The notes below the pieces were generated by a model. That model did not search any database. It was not told the origin of the DNA and worked only from the letters and a program-made list of their open reading frames with translations. Source: Bradyrhizobium sp. (lineage in GTDB: Bacteria; Pseudomonadota; Alphaproteobacteria; Rhizobiales; Xanthobacteraceae). From it: a stretch of 64,000 nt of DNA. The stretch is from assembly GCA_028290305.1 (NCBI GenBank), contig JAQGKC010000346.1, positions 33,189 through 97,188 of the forward strand, written 5' to 3'. The position numbers and the translations under genes were made by a program. Positions 50,673 through 58,907 of this stretch are shown in pieces (the stretch's first letter is position 1; every line of letters begins with the position of its first letter).

Positions 50673-51307
50673 TCCTTTCGCTCATTGGCGGGTGGCGACG
50701 CGCTTAGCTTCGCCATGACCCCCAGGCGTATAACTTCTGCGAGCTGACGCATGCCCAGCCGCTCCATCATGCGCGCTCGGTGGACCTCGACCGTGCGCAC
50801 GCTGATCCCAAGATCGTAAGCGATTAGCTTGTTGGGCCGGCCTGCCAGCAGTCCGTCAAGAACTTCCCGTTCGCGCGCACTGAGAGTTGCGACCCGTCGG
50901 ACGGCGTCGGCGATATCGAGATCGCGATCGGAAAGGTTTGCTTTCCGAAACGCCGCGTCAATTGACCCAAGCAAAGCATCGTCGCTGTATGGCTTTTCCA
51001 GAAAATCGGTTGCGCCAGCCTTCATCGCTCGAACGGCGGTTTGAATATCTCCCTGGCCGGTCACGACAATTACTGCGAGATCGTTTCTCATCTTGAGAAG
51101 TTGCGCCTGGACATCAAGTCCGCTCATCCCGGGTAAGCGCACATCCAGCAAGACACAACCCGTCTTAAATGTCTTCGCTGCTCTCAAAAACGCGTGCGGA
51201 CGGTCGAAAGAGACCGGCTCGAAGTTCGCTGAACTCAGCAAGCGTTCAAGCGACCGAAGGACGGCCGCATCGTCATCCAGAACGTAAACCGTTCGTTCAG
51301 CCGTCAT
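50669..51307 (-). CDS. FixJ-like response regulator (REC-LuxR HTH)
   Basis: This 212-residue regulator has a receiver domain with acidic residues YVLDDDAAV, phospho-Asp D55 in VLLDVRLPG and lysine in FLEKPYSDDAL, then a LuxR-type HTH (about 145-200: TLSAREREVLDGLLAG, VRTVEVHRARMMERLG). This is the FixJ architecture. Its 3' end overlaps the 3' end of the convergent FixK-like gene by 4 bp and its start overlaps the sensor kinase stop by 11 bp. Confidence 0.92.
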   Translation of the reverse strand: MTAERTVYVLDDDAAVLRSLERLLSSANFEPVSFDRPHAFLRAAKTFKTGCVLLDVRLPGMSGLDVQAQLLKMRNDLAVIVVTGQGDIQTAVRAMKAGATDFLEKPYSDDALLGSIDAAFRKANLSDRDLDIADAVRRVATLSAREREVLDGLLAGRPNKLIAYDLGISVRTVEVHRARMMERLGMRQLAEVIRLGVMAKLSASPPANERKD

Positions 51308-53006
51308 CTACAACTCCACCGGACGGGAGAGTAAAGCGAAAAATTGTTCCGCCCCCGGGATTCGGCTCCGCGGTCAATTGACCGTCGTTCGCCTCGACAA
51401 TCGAACGCGAAATTGACAGTCCCAGTCCCATGCCGTCGCGTTTGGTTGAAACGAATGGCTCAAACAATCGGCCGGCAATATCATGGGGAATTCCGGGTCC
51501 GGTATCGGCAACGGTGATCTCGATCGTCCCGCCACCGAGCGCCCTGGTCGCCAGGGTGATTTCCCGCGATGTTTGGTCGGCCATTGCCTCAAACGCATTC
51601 CTGACGAGATTGACGATAACCTGCTGGATTTGAACCCGGTTCACCAATACACGCCGGGCGCTGTCATCTAATTCAAATCGCAGACACACCGTCAGTGGAG
51701 CAATGCTGCTCAATGCAAGGGCAGTCGCTTCCTCGATCATCGAAGGAAGTGCTTCTATTCGTTTTTCTTTCTCATCTCTGGTAAGGAATTGGCGAAGGCT
51801 ACGAACGATTTCGCTCGCTCGCAGTGCCTGCTCGGCGGCCTCGTCCGTGACTTCTTGTGCGGTCAAAAGATTGACGTGACCCTCGCGTGCAAGCAGCCGC
51901 TTTGCTGCATTGACCGAATTCACGACGGCTGTGAGTGGTTGGCTGATCTCGTGCGCAAGAGCCGCGGCCATCTGACCAGCTGCTGCGAGACGCGCTGCAT
52001 GAAATAGTTCATTCTGCAATTTCTGAAAGCGCAAATCGGCTTGAGCACGCTCGATCTTTTCCGTGACGAGCCGTTTGTTGGCGTCTGCCAATTCAAATGT
52101 TCGCTCTTCTACGCGTCGTTCCAGACTTTCATTCAGATTACGCAGCGCCGCTTCCGAATTCTTCTGCTCACTAAGATCGCGGCTGACCGTTGCGACGTTC
52201 ATCGGATCCCCGGTACGCGGATCGTCGATCCTGAAGCAGTCGACCAGGAAGGATATTGGTGCCCCGGACCCAAAGTGTCTGAAGTCGAGTTCTCCCTTCC
52301 ACCGGCCCGCACTTAGCACCAGGGGCCAGAGTTCATCCTGTACTGTTCTTCGATACTGCGGCGAAACAAAATCGAACACGTGAATCCGCAATGCATCGTC
52401 GAGGGTGGCGAGCCCCACCAATTGAAGACCGGCTGGATTGACATACTGAACCTGACCACTGAGCGAGGCGATGCCGACGAAATCGGTCGTTCGCTGCACC
52501 AATGCTATGAACTTTCTTTTCTCGGCGTCTCCCAACCACTGCTGGAAGGCGATCGCCGCCTGATTGGCTCCGGTGTTGAGCAGCAGCCGCTCTGTTCTGG
52601 TTGGAAACGTGCTGCGAGCGGAACCTGCGGCCAGTATTGTATCGCTGCCGAACCCGATCGGCGCGGTCACGACGTGCAGGTCGCGGCCGCAGGATGCGTC
52701 GGCAAAGATAAATTCCTGCCCGCTGCCGAGCGTCGCGCTTTGGCGCTGCAGCCGCGCCCGCACCTGTTTGAGACCTTCTGACGTGAAACTACTTCGGGTC
52801 AGTTCCGAGATGAACTGATTGTCCTGGCCGGAGAGGGCAATGAAAACGAATTCGGCATCCAGCATCGAGATCAGCGCGGCGACAACGCTGCTGCTGATCT
52901 GGCGCATATCATAATTCTGCCAAGCCGCCGGAAGCGTTGAGAGCGCGACTAGGTCGCGGATACAACGTTGCAACTCGGAATTTGCAAGTGGCTCCGTCCA
53001 CGGCAT
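51297..53006 (-). CDS. FixL-like sensor histidine kinase (GAF-PAS-HisKA-HATPase)
   Basis: This 569-residue soluble kinase has a GAF-like region (about residues 25-160), a PAS domain (about 175-290, TTDFVGIASLSGQVQYVNPAG), a coiled linker, and a kinase core with the phospho-histidine in ALAHEISQPLTAVVN and ATPase motifs VNLVRNAFEAM, VADTGPGIPHD and MGLGLSISRSIV. No clear heme-ligand histidine is visible in the PAS domain, so oxygen sensing as in true FixL is uncertain; redox or ligand sensing via the GAF domain is possible. It is coupled to the FixJ-like gene. Confidence 0.88.
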   Translation of the reverse strand: MPWTEPLANSELQRCIRDLVALSTLPAAWQNYDMRQISSSVVAALISMLDAEFVFIALSGQDNQFISELTRSSFTSEGLKQVRARLQRQSATLGSGQEFIFADASCGRDLHVVTAPIGFGSDTILAAGSARSTFPTRTERLLLNTGANQAAIAFQQWLGDAEKRKFIALVQRTTDFVGIASLSGQVQYVNPAGLQLVGLATLDDALRIHVFDFVSPQYRRTVQDELWPLVLSAGRWKGELDFRHFGSGAPISFLVDCFRIDDPRTGDPMNVATVSRDLSEQKNSEAALRNLNESLERRVEERTFELADANKRLVTEKIERAQADLRFQKLQNELFHAARLAAAGQMAAALAHEISQPLTAVVNSVNAAKRLLAREGHVNLLTAQEVTDEAAEQALRASEIVRSLRQFLTRDEKEKRIEALPSMIEEATALALSSIAPLTVCLRFELDDSARRVLVNRVQIQQVIVNLVRNAFEAMADQTSREITLATRALGGGTIEITVADTGPGIPHDIAGRLFEPFVSTKRDGMGLGLSISRSIVEANDGQLTAEPNPGGGTIFRFTLPSGGVVDDG

Positions 53007-53185
53007 TGCCTGCGCCTCGAGTTAAGTTCGCGGCGGCCAAGACGAATTGATACTGTCTTTCGGGGGTTAGCAATGCCAAACCGGCTTTCGCTGCATGCGC
53101 GAAGCATGTTCGACCTGAAAAAGCTTACTGTCCGATATCCGACTTAGCGCGACAATTTAAAGGCGAGACATCGACATTGTGTCGA

Positions 53186-53338
53186 TCAGAGATGTCGAGC
53201 TTTTCGGGGGCGCCGGGATATCGTTTGTCGCCTGGGAGTGCCAACGCGGGCCAATGGAATCCACGCCGGAGGATCACTCGCAGGAAAAGTGTCGATCAGG
53301 CTCTGCGTGAATTCGTCCGTGACCGCAATTGTCTCAAT
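53186..53338 (-). CDS. Small conserved-looking peptide frame (FPASDPP), start unclear
   Basis: The minus strand encodes TDEFTQSLIDTFPASDPPAW then IPLARVGTPRRQTISRRPR, ending at 53186. The DTFPASDPP motif recurs, from memory, in short alphaproteobacterial stress-associated proteins. No ATG, GTG or TTG precedes it after the hairpin at 53343; the frame continues through that hairpin. It is either a small gene with an unusual start or a remnant. ATCGACA-TTG-TGTCGAT (53170-53186) is a perfect inverted repeat at its end. The rest of the 53007-53414 gap shows nothing else. Confidence 0.3.
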   Translation of the reverse strand: METIAVTDEFTQSLIDTFPASDPPAWIPLARVGTPRRQTISRRPRKARHL

Positions 53339-53342
53339 TTTT

Positions 53343-53374
53343 CGAAAAGGCCGGGCATTTGTCCGGCCTTTTCG
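53343..53374. terminator. Rho-independent-type hairpin after the HdeD gene
   Basis: CGAAAAGGCCGG (53343-53354) and CCGGCCTTTTCG (53363-53374) form a perfect 12-bp stem with an 8-base loop. The stem ends in A4/T4 so it can act on either strand. It lies 41 bp beyond the HdeD stop (minus strand). Confidence 0.7.
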
Positions 53375-53414
53375 GTTTCGGTGGTGCGATATCCTGGGCG
53401 TCATCGACATCAGC

Positions 53415-54029
53415 CTAAGCGGCTGTTCCGACCGCGGTGGGGTTGACTCGTTGATGCTGTCTCGACCGGAGCTTGAAAGAGAATATGACGAGCGCGACGC
53501 CAAAAGCGAGTGCGTAGGCGCCTATCCACCATGTGAGCACAATAGCTCCGATCAGCGGCGTGGCAACGAGGAGTGCGCCGTACGCAAGAGACAGCAGGCC
53601 GCCCAGAATCAGCCACCATCGGCCATGGTCTACGTTCAGCCGGAAGCCCGCAGTCGTCATCAGCGCGCCCGAGACAATGGCCCATGCGGCAACCAGCAAC
53701 ACGAACGAGAGAACGGTGATGCCCGGCCAGAGAAAAGCGACAATGCCTACGGCGATATCAAGCAGCCCTTCAAATATCAGCAATCCCCAGCGGTCCTCCT
53801 TACGGCGGATCGCCCGCACAGCGGAGACGATTCCAGCGACTCCGTCGACCAACATATAGGCGGAGAACACGATCACGAGCGACAGCATTGTTGGACCGGG
53901 AAAGATCAGCGCGATAAGTCCGAAGATGATGCCGAAAACGCCTCGCAACGTGAATAGCCACCAGTTTTGAACGAGCGTCTCGCCGACTAAATTGGATTGA
54001 GCGGCAGAACTGAATGTGGTGCTGGCCAT
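53415..54029 (-). CDS. HdeD family (DUF308) membrane protein
   Basis: This 204-residue protein has six predicted helices in three repeated pairs, e.g. WWLFTLRGVFGIIFGLIALIFPG, GLLIFEGLLDIAVGIVAFLWPG and WWLILGGLLSLAYGALLVATPL, the HdeD/DUF308 pattern. The Escherichia coli homologue belongs to the acid-resistance island. A perfect FixK-type box lies 91 bp upstream (centre) and a strong hairpin follows it, so it is a monocistronic low-oxygen/stress gene by prediction. Confidence 0.9.
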   Translation of the reverse strand: MASTTFSSAAQSNLVGETLVQNWWLFTLRGVFGIIFGLIALIFPGPTMLSLVIVFSAYMLVDGVAGIVSAVRAIRRKEDRWGLLIFEGLLDIAVGIVAFLWPGITVLSFVLLVAAWAIVSGALMTTAGFRLNVDHGRWWLILGGLLSLAYGALLVATPLIGAIVLTWWIGAYALAFGVALVIFSFKLRSRQHQRVNPTAVGTAA

Positions 54030-54113
54030 GGTGTGCTCCGCAACTTGGTTGCCGGTCTACTGGGCTGTTTCTGCAGCGTGAGTGTATTTATTGCCATGCA
54101 GACCATGCGTGCG

Positions 54114-54127
54114 TTGACGCCTATCAA
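54114..54127. promoter_or_regulatory. FNR/FixK-type box upstream of the HdeD gene
   Basis: TTGACGCCTATCAA matches TTGA-N6-TCAA. Its centre is 91 bp upstream of the HdeD start (54029, minus strand), compatible with a -41.5 activator site and a leader of about 50 nt. Confidence 0.67.
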
Positions 54128-54282
54128 TACCGGCGTGAGACCGTTTTCGATCTGGGTTCCCTGTGGGGGTGATTGAACGTTGAGCCAGCCTGAGTTTTCA
54201 GCGTCACAGGGCGAGAAAAATTGGAACCAATGGCGATCCCCAAAATTTCCTCCCGGCTAGCTGCAACGTAGGGATAGATGAA

Positions 54283-54465
54283 ATGACAGAGAGTTTGATG
54301 GACGAGTGCCGGGAGTCCATTCTGAGAATTGCCGAAACTCAGCCTCCCGATGGAAAAAGAGCTATCCTAATGATGGCTGAAATGTTCCGGGCGAATTCTG
54401 GCCGGGTGTCCTCCGACGATCAGCCTTCACGTTGTGTCCATCCGGCTGAATGTCCACCCGCCTGA
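54283..54465 (+). CDS. Possible small protein
   Basis: A 60-codon frame starts at ATG 54283, with GGGATAGATGAA upstream. The first 40 residues (TESLMDECRESILRIAETQ, AILMMAEMFRANSG) look like a two-helix amphipathic protein; the end is less convincing. I do not recognise a family and the region downstream is decayed sequence. Confidence 0.35.
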   Translation: MTESLMDECRESILRIAETQPPDGKRAILMMAEMFRANSGRVSSDDQPSRCVHPAECPPA

Positions 54466-54564
54466 CCCGGCAGCGGATACCTTCTTGCCGGCTTCAATAG
54501 TGCCGTCCGTCTTGATGGACTGCTTGCTCAGGGCTTTGCCGTCTGCGCCGCGTCGGCGTGGCAT
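54427..54564 (-). CDS. Possible 45-residue protein or remnant
   Basis: A minus-strand ATG at 54564 opens 45 codons: MPRRRGADGKALSKQSIKTD, then GTIEAGKKVSAAGSGGWTF. The composition (basic start, regular GxIxAGKxVS pattern) looks coding, but it overlaps the end of the plus-strand frame at 54283 and no ribosome-binding site is clear. Confidence 0.25.
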   Translation of the reverse strand: MPRRRGADGKALSKQSIKTDGTIEAGKKVSAAGSGGWTFSRMDTT

Positions 54565-54600
54565 TACGTGTGTGGCAAATCTCGTGCTTTATGAAATCCG

Positions 54601-54850
54601 TTACGAGTCATGCACGGAAAGGACGATTTTTCCGACCACATGACCCTCCGCGAGTCGCTCATGCGCCTTGTAAGCGCGGGCGAGGGGATAGCACTCCGCG
54701 ACCGGAACCTTCAGCCTCGCGGCCTGCACCGCCGCGTTGGAGGCGCTCGAATTCTCGAACTCCGGTGATGCCGTCATAACGGATCAGGGTCATGCCGCGC
54801 CGCTTCTTCGGCGCAGGTTCGACGCCGTTCGGATGCGCAAGCCGGCTGCC
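54601..54850 (-). pseudogene. C-terminal remnant of a zinc-type alcohol dehydrogenase
   Basis: On the minus strand one frame reads HPNGVEPAPKKRRGMTLIRY then DGITGVREFERL, and after a frameshift near 54735 another reads AAVQAARLKVPVAECYPLAR, AYKAHERLAEGHVVGKIVLS and stops at 54601. These are the last roughly 80 residues of a medium-chain dehydrogenase/NADPH:quinone reductase. The frame break and the missing N terminus mark it as a pseudogene. Confidence 0.55.
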
Positions 54851-54874
54851 GGGCCGGAGTACGTCCAGGCAGCG

Positions 54875-54974
54875 GGTGCGGCGGCTAAAAGTCGGTGATG
54901 AAGTCTATTCCTACAACTGGGAGAACCGAGCCAAATATGGGGCACCGGTCGGGATACTCAACCTCGCCGGCTAA
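54875..54974 (+). pseudogene. N-terminal-region fragment of an alcohol dehydrogenase, opposite strand
   Basis: The plus strand reads RLKVGDEVYSYNWENRAKYG, then APVGILNLAG and a stop. LKVGDEVYSY is typical of the GroES-like domain of zinc-type alcohol dehydrogenases. The C-terminal remnant of such an enzyme lies next to it on the minus strand, so one ancestral gene was probably broken by an inversion. The fragment ends next to the lon stop. Confidence 0.45.
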
Positions 54975-57409
54975 CGCGAACGCGCCGCTTGCCTTTCCGC
55001 TGGTCCCGTGCGCGATGTCCGGGGCGTGGCAGGCTCCTGCGTTTGCGGGGGATTGAGAGCGGCATCGATCGCATCATCCACGCGTTCAAGCCAGACGAAG
55101 CGAACGCGGTTGCGCGCCTTTTCCGGCACGTCCTCGATGTCCTTGCGATTGCGGGCCGGAAGCATCACGGTGGTGATCCCGGCCTGAATCGCGGCCAGGA
55201 CTTTCTCCTTCACGCCGCCAATCGGGAGCACCAACCCGCGCAGCGAGATTTCACCGGTCATCGCCGTATCGCTCCGGATCGTGCGCCCGGTCAGAAGCGA
55301 CGTCAGCGCGAGAAACATCGCGACACCCGCACTCGGGCCATCCTTGGGAATGGCTCCGGCCGGCACATGAACATGCACGTCGGACTTCTGAAGTTCGATT
55401 GTATCGATGCCGAATTCGGCGGCGCGCGACTTGATCAGCGTGAGCGCGGCCTGCGCGCTTTCCTTCATCACATCGCCCAACTGGCCGGTGAGTATCAGCT
55501 TGCCTCGGCCGGGAATGCTGGTCGCTTCAACGAACAGAATATCACCCCCCGCAGGAGTCCAGGCAAGACCGGTCGCAACGCCCGGCACACTGGTACGCAT
55601 GGCGATTTCCTGCTCAAAACGTCGCGGCCCCAGAATTGCCTGAAGGTCCGCCACCGTGATGACGACGCGCGTGGCATCGCCCTCCGCGATGCGCATCGCG
55701 GCGTGCCGGCAAATTGCGCCGATCTGGCGCTCGAGATTTCGCACACCGGCTTCACGCGTGTAGTCCCGGATGATGGAGAGCAGGACGTCGTCCGTAATCT
55801 TGCATTTTTCTTCGGTCAGTCCGGTCGACGCCAATTGGCGCTTGACGAGGTAGCGCTTGGCGATCGCCAGTTTTTCATCCTCGATGTAGCCCGGCATCTC
55901 GATGACTTCCATCCGGTCGCGTACCGCGGCCGGAATGTTGTCCATCACGTTGGCGGTGCCGATGAACAGGACTTTCGAGAGATCGAAGGGAACGGCAAGG
56001 TAGTTGTCTCGGAATGTCGCGTTTTGCTCGGGGTCAAGAACTTCCAGCAGCGCTGCCGAGGGATCACCATGAAATCCCGCGCCCAGCTTGTCCAACTCGT
56101 CCAGCATCATCACCGGATTGCGCGTTCCTGCCTTGTGAATGGACTGGATGACGTTTCCAGGCAGCGCGCCGATATAGGTTCGCCGGTGCCCGCGTATTTC
56201 GCTTTCGTCGTGGACGCCGCCGAGGCTGAGCCGAACGAATTTGCGGTCGGTCGCACGGGCGATGCTTTGGCCGAGCGAAGTCTTGCCGACGCCGGGAGGT
56301 CCAACGAAGCAAAGTATCGGGCTCTTGCCGTCCGGATTGAGCTTGCGCACCGCCAAATATTCAAGAATACGCCGTTTCACTTTCTCAAGGGCATAATGAT
56401 CCTCATCGAGGATGCGCCGCGCTTCCGCGATATCGATGCGCTCGGAATCGAGCTTTGACCAAGGCAGTTCAATCACCCAATCGAGATATGTCCGCGTCAT
56501 CGTGTATTCGGCCGCAGCCTCCGGCATGCGTTCAAGCCGTTTCAAGTCCCTCCTGACCTGTTCCTCGGTTTCCTTTGGCATTCCCGCCTTCTCGATCTTT
56601 TCGGCGAGCTCCTTGATTTCCGTGGATTTAGCGTCGTCGTCGCCGAGTTCCTTTTGGATCTGGCGAAGTTGTTCACGGAGAATGTGCTCACGCTGCTGCG
56701 ATGACAGGGTTTGCTGCGTCTGCTCGCCGATTTCCTTCGAAAGTTGCAAGACCTGGATTCGCTTCGCCAGCAATCCCAGCAGCTTGTCGAGAAGCTGCGT
56801 CACGTCAAATGTCTCGATCAGATCCTGCTTCTCGCCGGTCGGTATATCGATAATGCCAGCAAGAAAGTCGGCGAGTACCGATGGCGATTCCAGACTGTCG
56901 ATGGCCGCCGCGATCTCCGGCGGCAGGTTCGGCAGCAACTGGATTGCCTCGCGAGCCCGCGTCTTGAGCAGGCGCATCCGCGCCTCAACCTCAGGCGTCA
57001 TCACTTCGGATATGCCAATCTCCTCAATGCGCGCGACGACATACGAAAAGCCGGAGAGGAATTCTTTAACACGGAAACGTCGCAAACCGCGGCAGATGAT
57101 ATAATGGGTGTCCTCGGAAGTGACATAGCGCAGGATTTCCGCAACCGTGCCCACGCGCCGCAGATGTTCGGGACCCGGTTGTTCAATGTTGGGGTCATCC
57201 TGCAGCAACAGGCCGACCTTGCGGCCGCTTCGAACCGCTTCCTGCGCCGCCGCGATCGAAGACGGCCGACCGATCGTCAATGGCAGTACGACGCCCGGGA
57301 AGAGCAGCATATTTCGAACCGGCAGGATGATCGTTGCATCCTCCGGAATGGCCGGATGGCCTTGATCCGGCGCGGTGCCGGAAGCGTCGCTCACATGTGA
57401 GTCAGACAT
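54971..57409 (-). CDS. lon: ATP-dependent Lon protease
   Basis: This 812-residue Lon has an N-terminal substrate-recognition domain (LPVRNMLLFPGVVLPLTIGR), a helical bundle, an AAA+ module with Walker A GPPGVGKTSLGQS and Walker B-type VMMLDELDKLG, and a C-terminal protease domain with catalytic Ser in PKDGPSAGVAMF and Lys in GGVKEKVLAAIQAG. It degrades misfolded and regulatory proteins. It lies 22 bp after a small-heat-shock-like gene with a FixK-type box upstream, suggesting co-transcription; a housekeeping lon may exist elsewhere. Confidence 0.95.
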   Translation of the reverse strand: MSDSHVSDASGTAPDQGHPAIPEDATIILPVRNMLLFPGVVLPLTIGRPSSIAAAQEAVRSGRKVGLLLQDDPNIEQPGPEHLRRVGTVAEILRYVTSEDTHYIICRGLRRFRVKEFLSGFSYVVARIEEIGISEVMTPEVEARMRLLKTRAREAIQLLPNLPPEIAAAIDSLESPSVLADFLAGIIDIPTGEKQDLIETFDVTQLLDKLLGLLAKRIQVLQLSKEIGEQTQQTLSSQQREHILREQLRQIQKELGDDDAKSTEIKELAEKIEKAGMPKETEEQVRRDLKRLERMPEAAAEYTMTRTYLDWVIELPWSKLDSERIDIAEARRILDEDHYALEKVKRRILEYLAVRKLNPDGKSPILCFVGPPGVGKTSLGQSIARATDRKFVRLSLGGVHDESEIRGHRRTYIGALPGNVIQSIHKAGTRNPVMMLDELDKLGAGFHGDPSAALLEVLDPEQNATFRDNYLAVPFDLSKVLFIGTANVMDNIPAAVRDRMEVIEMPGYIEDEKLAIAKRYLVKRQLASTGLTEEKCKITDDVLLSIIRDYTREAGVRNLERQIGAICRHAAMRIAEGDATRVVITVADLQAILGPRRFEQEIAMRTSVPGVATGLAWTPAGGDILFVEATSIPGRGKLILTGQLGDVMKESAQAALTLIKSRAAEFGIDTIELQKSDVHVHVPAGAIPKDGPSAGVAMFLALTSLLTGRTIRSDTAMTGEISLRGLVLPIGGVKEKVLAAIQAGITTVMLPARNRKDIEDVPEKARNRVRFVWLERVDDAIDAALNPPQTQEPATPRTSRTGPAERQAARSR

Positions 57410-57431
57410 CGATCCGCCCCTCCATGAAAGG

Positions 57432-57833
57432 CTATTTGGAGAACTTCAGCGTGAGGCATCCATTGGCAAGTTCCGATTGGCCAAGCTGGAGCCGCGTCGT
57501 CGGGAGACTTATCTGGCGTTCGAATCTTCCGTAGGGAATTTCGAGGCGATGAACGAGGCTGCCGCGCGGGAGCGCGCTCGGACGACGGAAACCCACTACG
57601 GAGACCCCGTCGGCATCAACCGTCACATTCACAGCGTCCCGGTCCACGCCGGGAAGAGCGACGGTTATCAGAATCTCGGAATCGGTCTCGGCGATATCGA
57701 TTGGCGGTTCCCAACTCAGCTCGCGAATCGGGGCGGCCATCGGCTGGAAGAATTGACGATGCAACCGCTCGGCGCGATCGATCATCTCACAAGCCGTAGT
57801 CCACATCAGGGTTCTTGGATCGACTGCGGCCAT
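57432..57833 (-). CDS. Hsp20-like (alpha-crystallin domain) protein
   Basis: From ATG 57833 the product has 133 residues: a short helical start (TLMWTTACEMIDRAERLHRQFF) and an alpha-crystallin-like domain (SWEPPIDIAETDSEILITVALPGVDR, AVNVTVDADGVSVVGFRR, GSLVHRLEIPYGRFERQISLP, NGCLTLKFSK). AGGGACGG precedes this ATG; ATG 57896 would add 21 residues and lies closer to the FixK-type box. It is divergent from typical Hsp20 at the C-terminal IxI motif, which is absent. It probably forms an operon with lon. Confidence 0.8.
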   Translation of the reverse strand: MAAVDPRTLMWTTACEMIDRAERLHRQFFQPMAAPIRELSWEPPIDIAETDSEILITVALPGVDRDAVNVTVDADGVSVVGFRRPSALPRGSLVHRLEIPYGRFERQISLPTTRLQLGQSELANGCLTLKFSK

Positions 57834-57965
57834 GATACCGTCCCTGAGCCGACGCGAAAGCACCCGGCGTGCCAGACCGTTATCGCCCGGCACCATGCGG
57901 CCGCGACTCTCAATTCTAAGTACGTTGTCGAGCCACCTATAATGGGTGCGGTTTATGGCCTTACC

Positions 57966-57979
57966 TTGACGATCGTCAA
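57966..57979. promoter_or_regulatory. FNR/FixK-type box upstream of the Hsp20-lon unit
   Basis: TTGACGATCGTCAA is a perfect 14-bp palindrome matching TTGA-N6-TCAA. Its centre is 77 bp upstream of ATG 57896 and 140 bp upstream of ATG 57833 on the minus strand. Confidence 0.68.
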
Positions 57980-58020
57980 TCCCATGCCAAGGGGCGGCGG
58001 AACGGCAGCAGCGCCTCGGA

Positions 58021-58645
58021 TTAGTGCGCGACGAGCAAGGGAGGTGGCGAACGACGCAGGATCCGACCGGTCGTGCTGCCTGGCAACAATTCATGCAGAC
58101 GCGAGTGGCCATAGCTGCCCATCACCAGCAGGTTTGCACCGAACTCGTGGCACTCCGCGATCAGCACGTCGGCAATGTCGTCGTCCTCGCCGATTGCGCG
58201 GTATTTTACGGCATTGATGCCATGGTGCTGGAGGTGATGCACCGCGTCATTGCCCTTCAGCGCGTCCGCCTCCGTTGGGTGCCCACCTTCCGCGACGAGG
58301 ACGCCCACCTTACCCGCCTGATGCAAATAGGGGAGGGATTCGGCGAGCGCGCGCGCCGACTCCCGGCTACCGTTCCATGCCAAACAACGTTGTCCAATGG
58401 CGCTATGGCCTTCCAGTCATCCGGAACCAGAAAGAGATGACGTCCGGTTCCGTAAAGGAGGTTTTCGATCAGGTCTTCAGGTTCGTTCGATCAGCCATTT
58501 GGGCGAAGCGCCACAAACGCGTCGGCGGTGCGCGCCAAAGGCAACGCGATATCGGAAATATCGCCCTCGCCGATCCCATCGAACCGGCGCAGATTGGTTG
58601 GTTGCTGCAGCTGCGTCAGGCGCTGAAGCACCGCGGCTTCGAATT
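58021..58645 (-). pseudogene. Decayed universal stress protein (UspA family)
   Basis: The minus strand holds most of a two-domain universal stress protein in broken frames. Upstream: FEAAVLQRLTQLQQPTNLRR, DGIGEGDISDIALPLARTAD, AFVALRPNG, a TGA at 58491-58493, SNEPEDLIENLLYGTGRHLF and LVPDDWKAIAPLDNVV. A one-base frameshift near 58388 then leads to LAWNGSRESARALAESLPYL through LLVMGSYGHSRLHELLPGST to the stop at 58021. About 70 N-terminal residues are missing. The second domain alone could be translated from TTG 58383 (120 residues), but as a gene it looks inactivated. Confidence 0.65.
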
Positions 58646-58893
58646 ACATTGATCGCGTTGTTCCTGTTACTCCGCGACGGCACATGGTTGCCAGACCGCA
58701 CACTAGCCACCGCCGACCGTCTGCTCAGAAATCCCGGCGGACGCCTGGTGGGAAAAATCACGGATGCGATTCGCGCCACCGTGAACGGGACGGTTGCAGC
58801 TGCGATCGTGAAAGGCATCGTTATGGCGGGATAGAATCATTGGGATTGGTCGACCTTTTTCTCGGCCCCGTGATCATGGCGGCTCAGCGTTTG
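58643..58893 (+). pseudogene. Remnant of an AI-2E/PerM-type permease
   Basis: On the plus strand, ITLIALFLLLRDGTWLPDRT, LATADRLLRNPGGRLVGKIT and DAIRATVNGTVAAAIVKG match the middle of AI-2E family transporters. The frame stops at 58834, and a second frame continues with ESLGLVDLFLGPVIMAA, the C-terminal helix of the same family. The N-terminal half and an internal part are missing. Its left edge coincides, within a few bases, with the edge of the universal-stress-protein remnant. Confidence 0.55.
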
Positions 58894-58907
58894 ACGGTGG
58901 TCCATGA

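Noticed and set aside
54989..56458. 489-codon open frame on the plus strand
   Set aside because: It is antisense to the well-supported lon gene, has no recognisable domain, and its composition follows from codon bias of lon.
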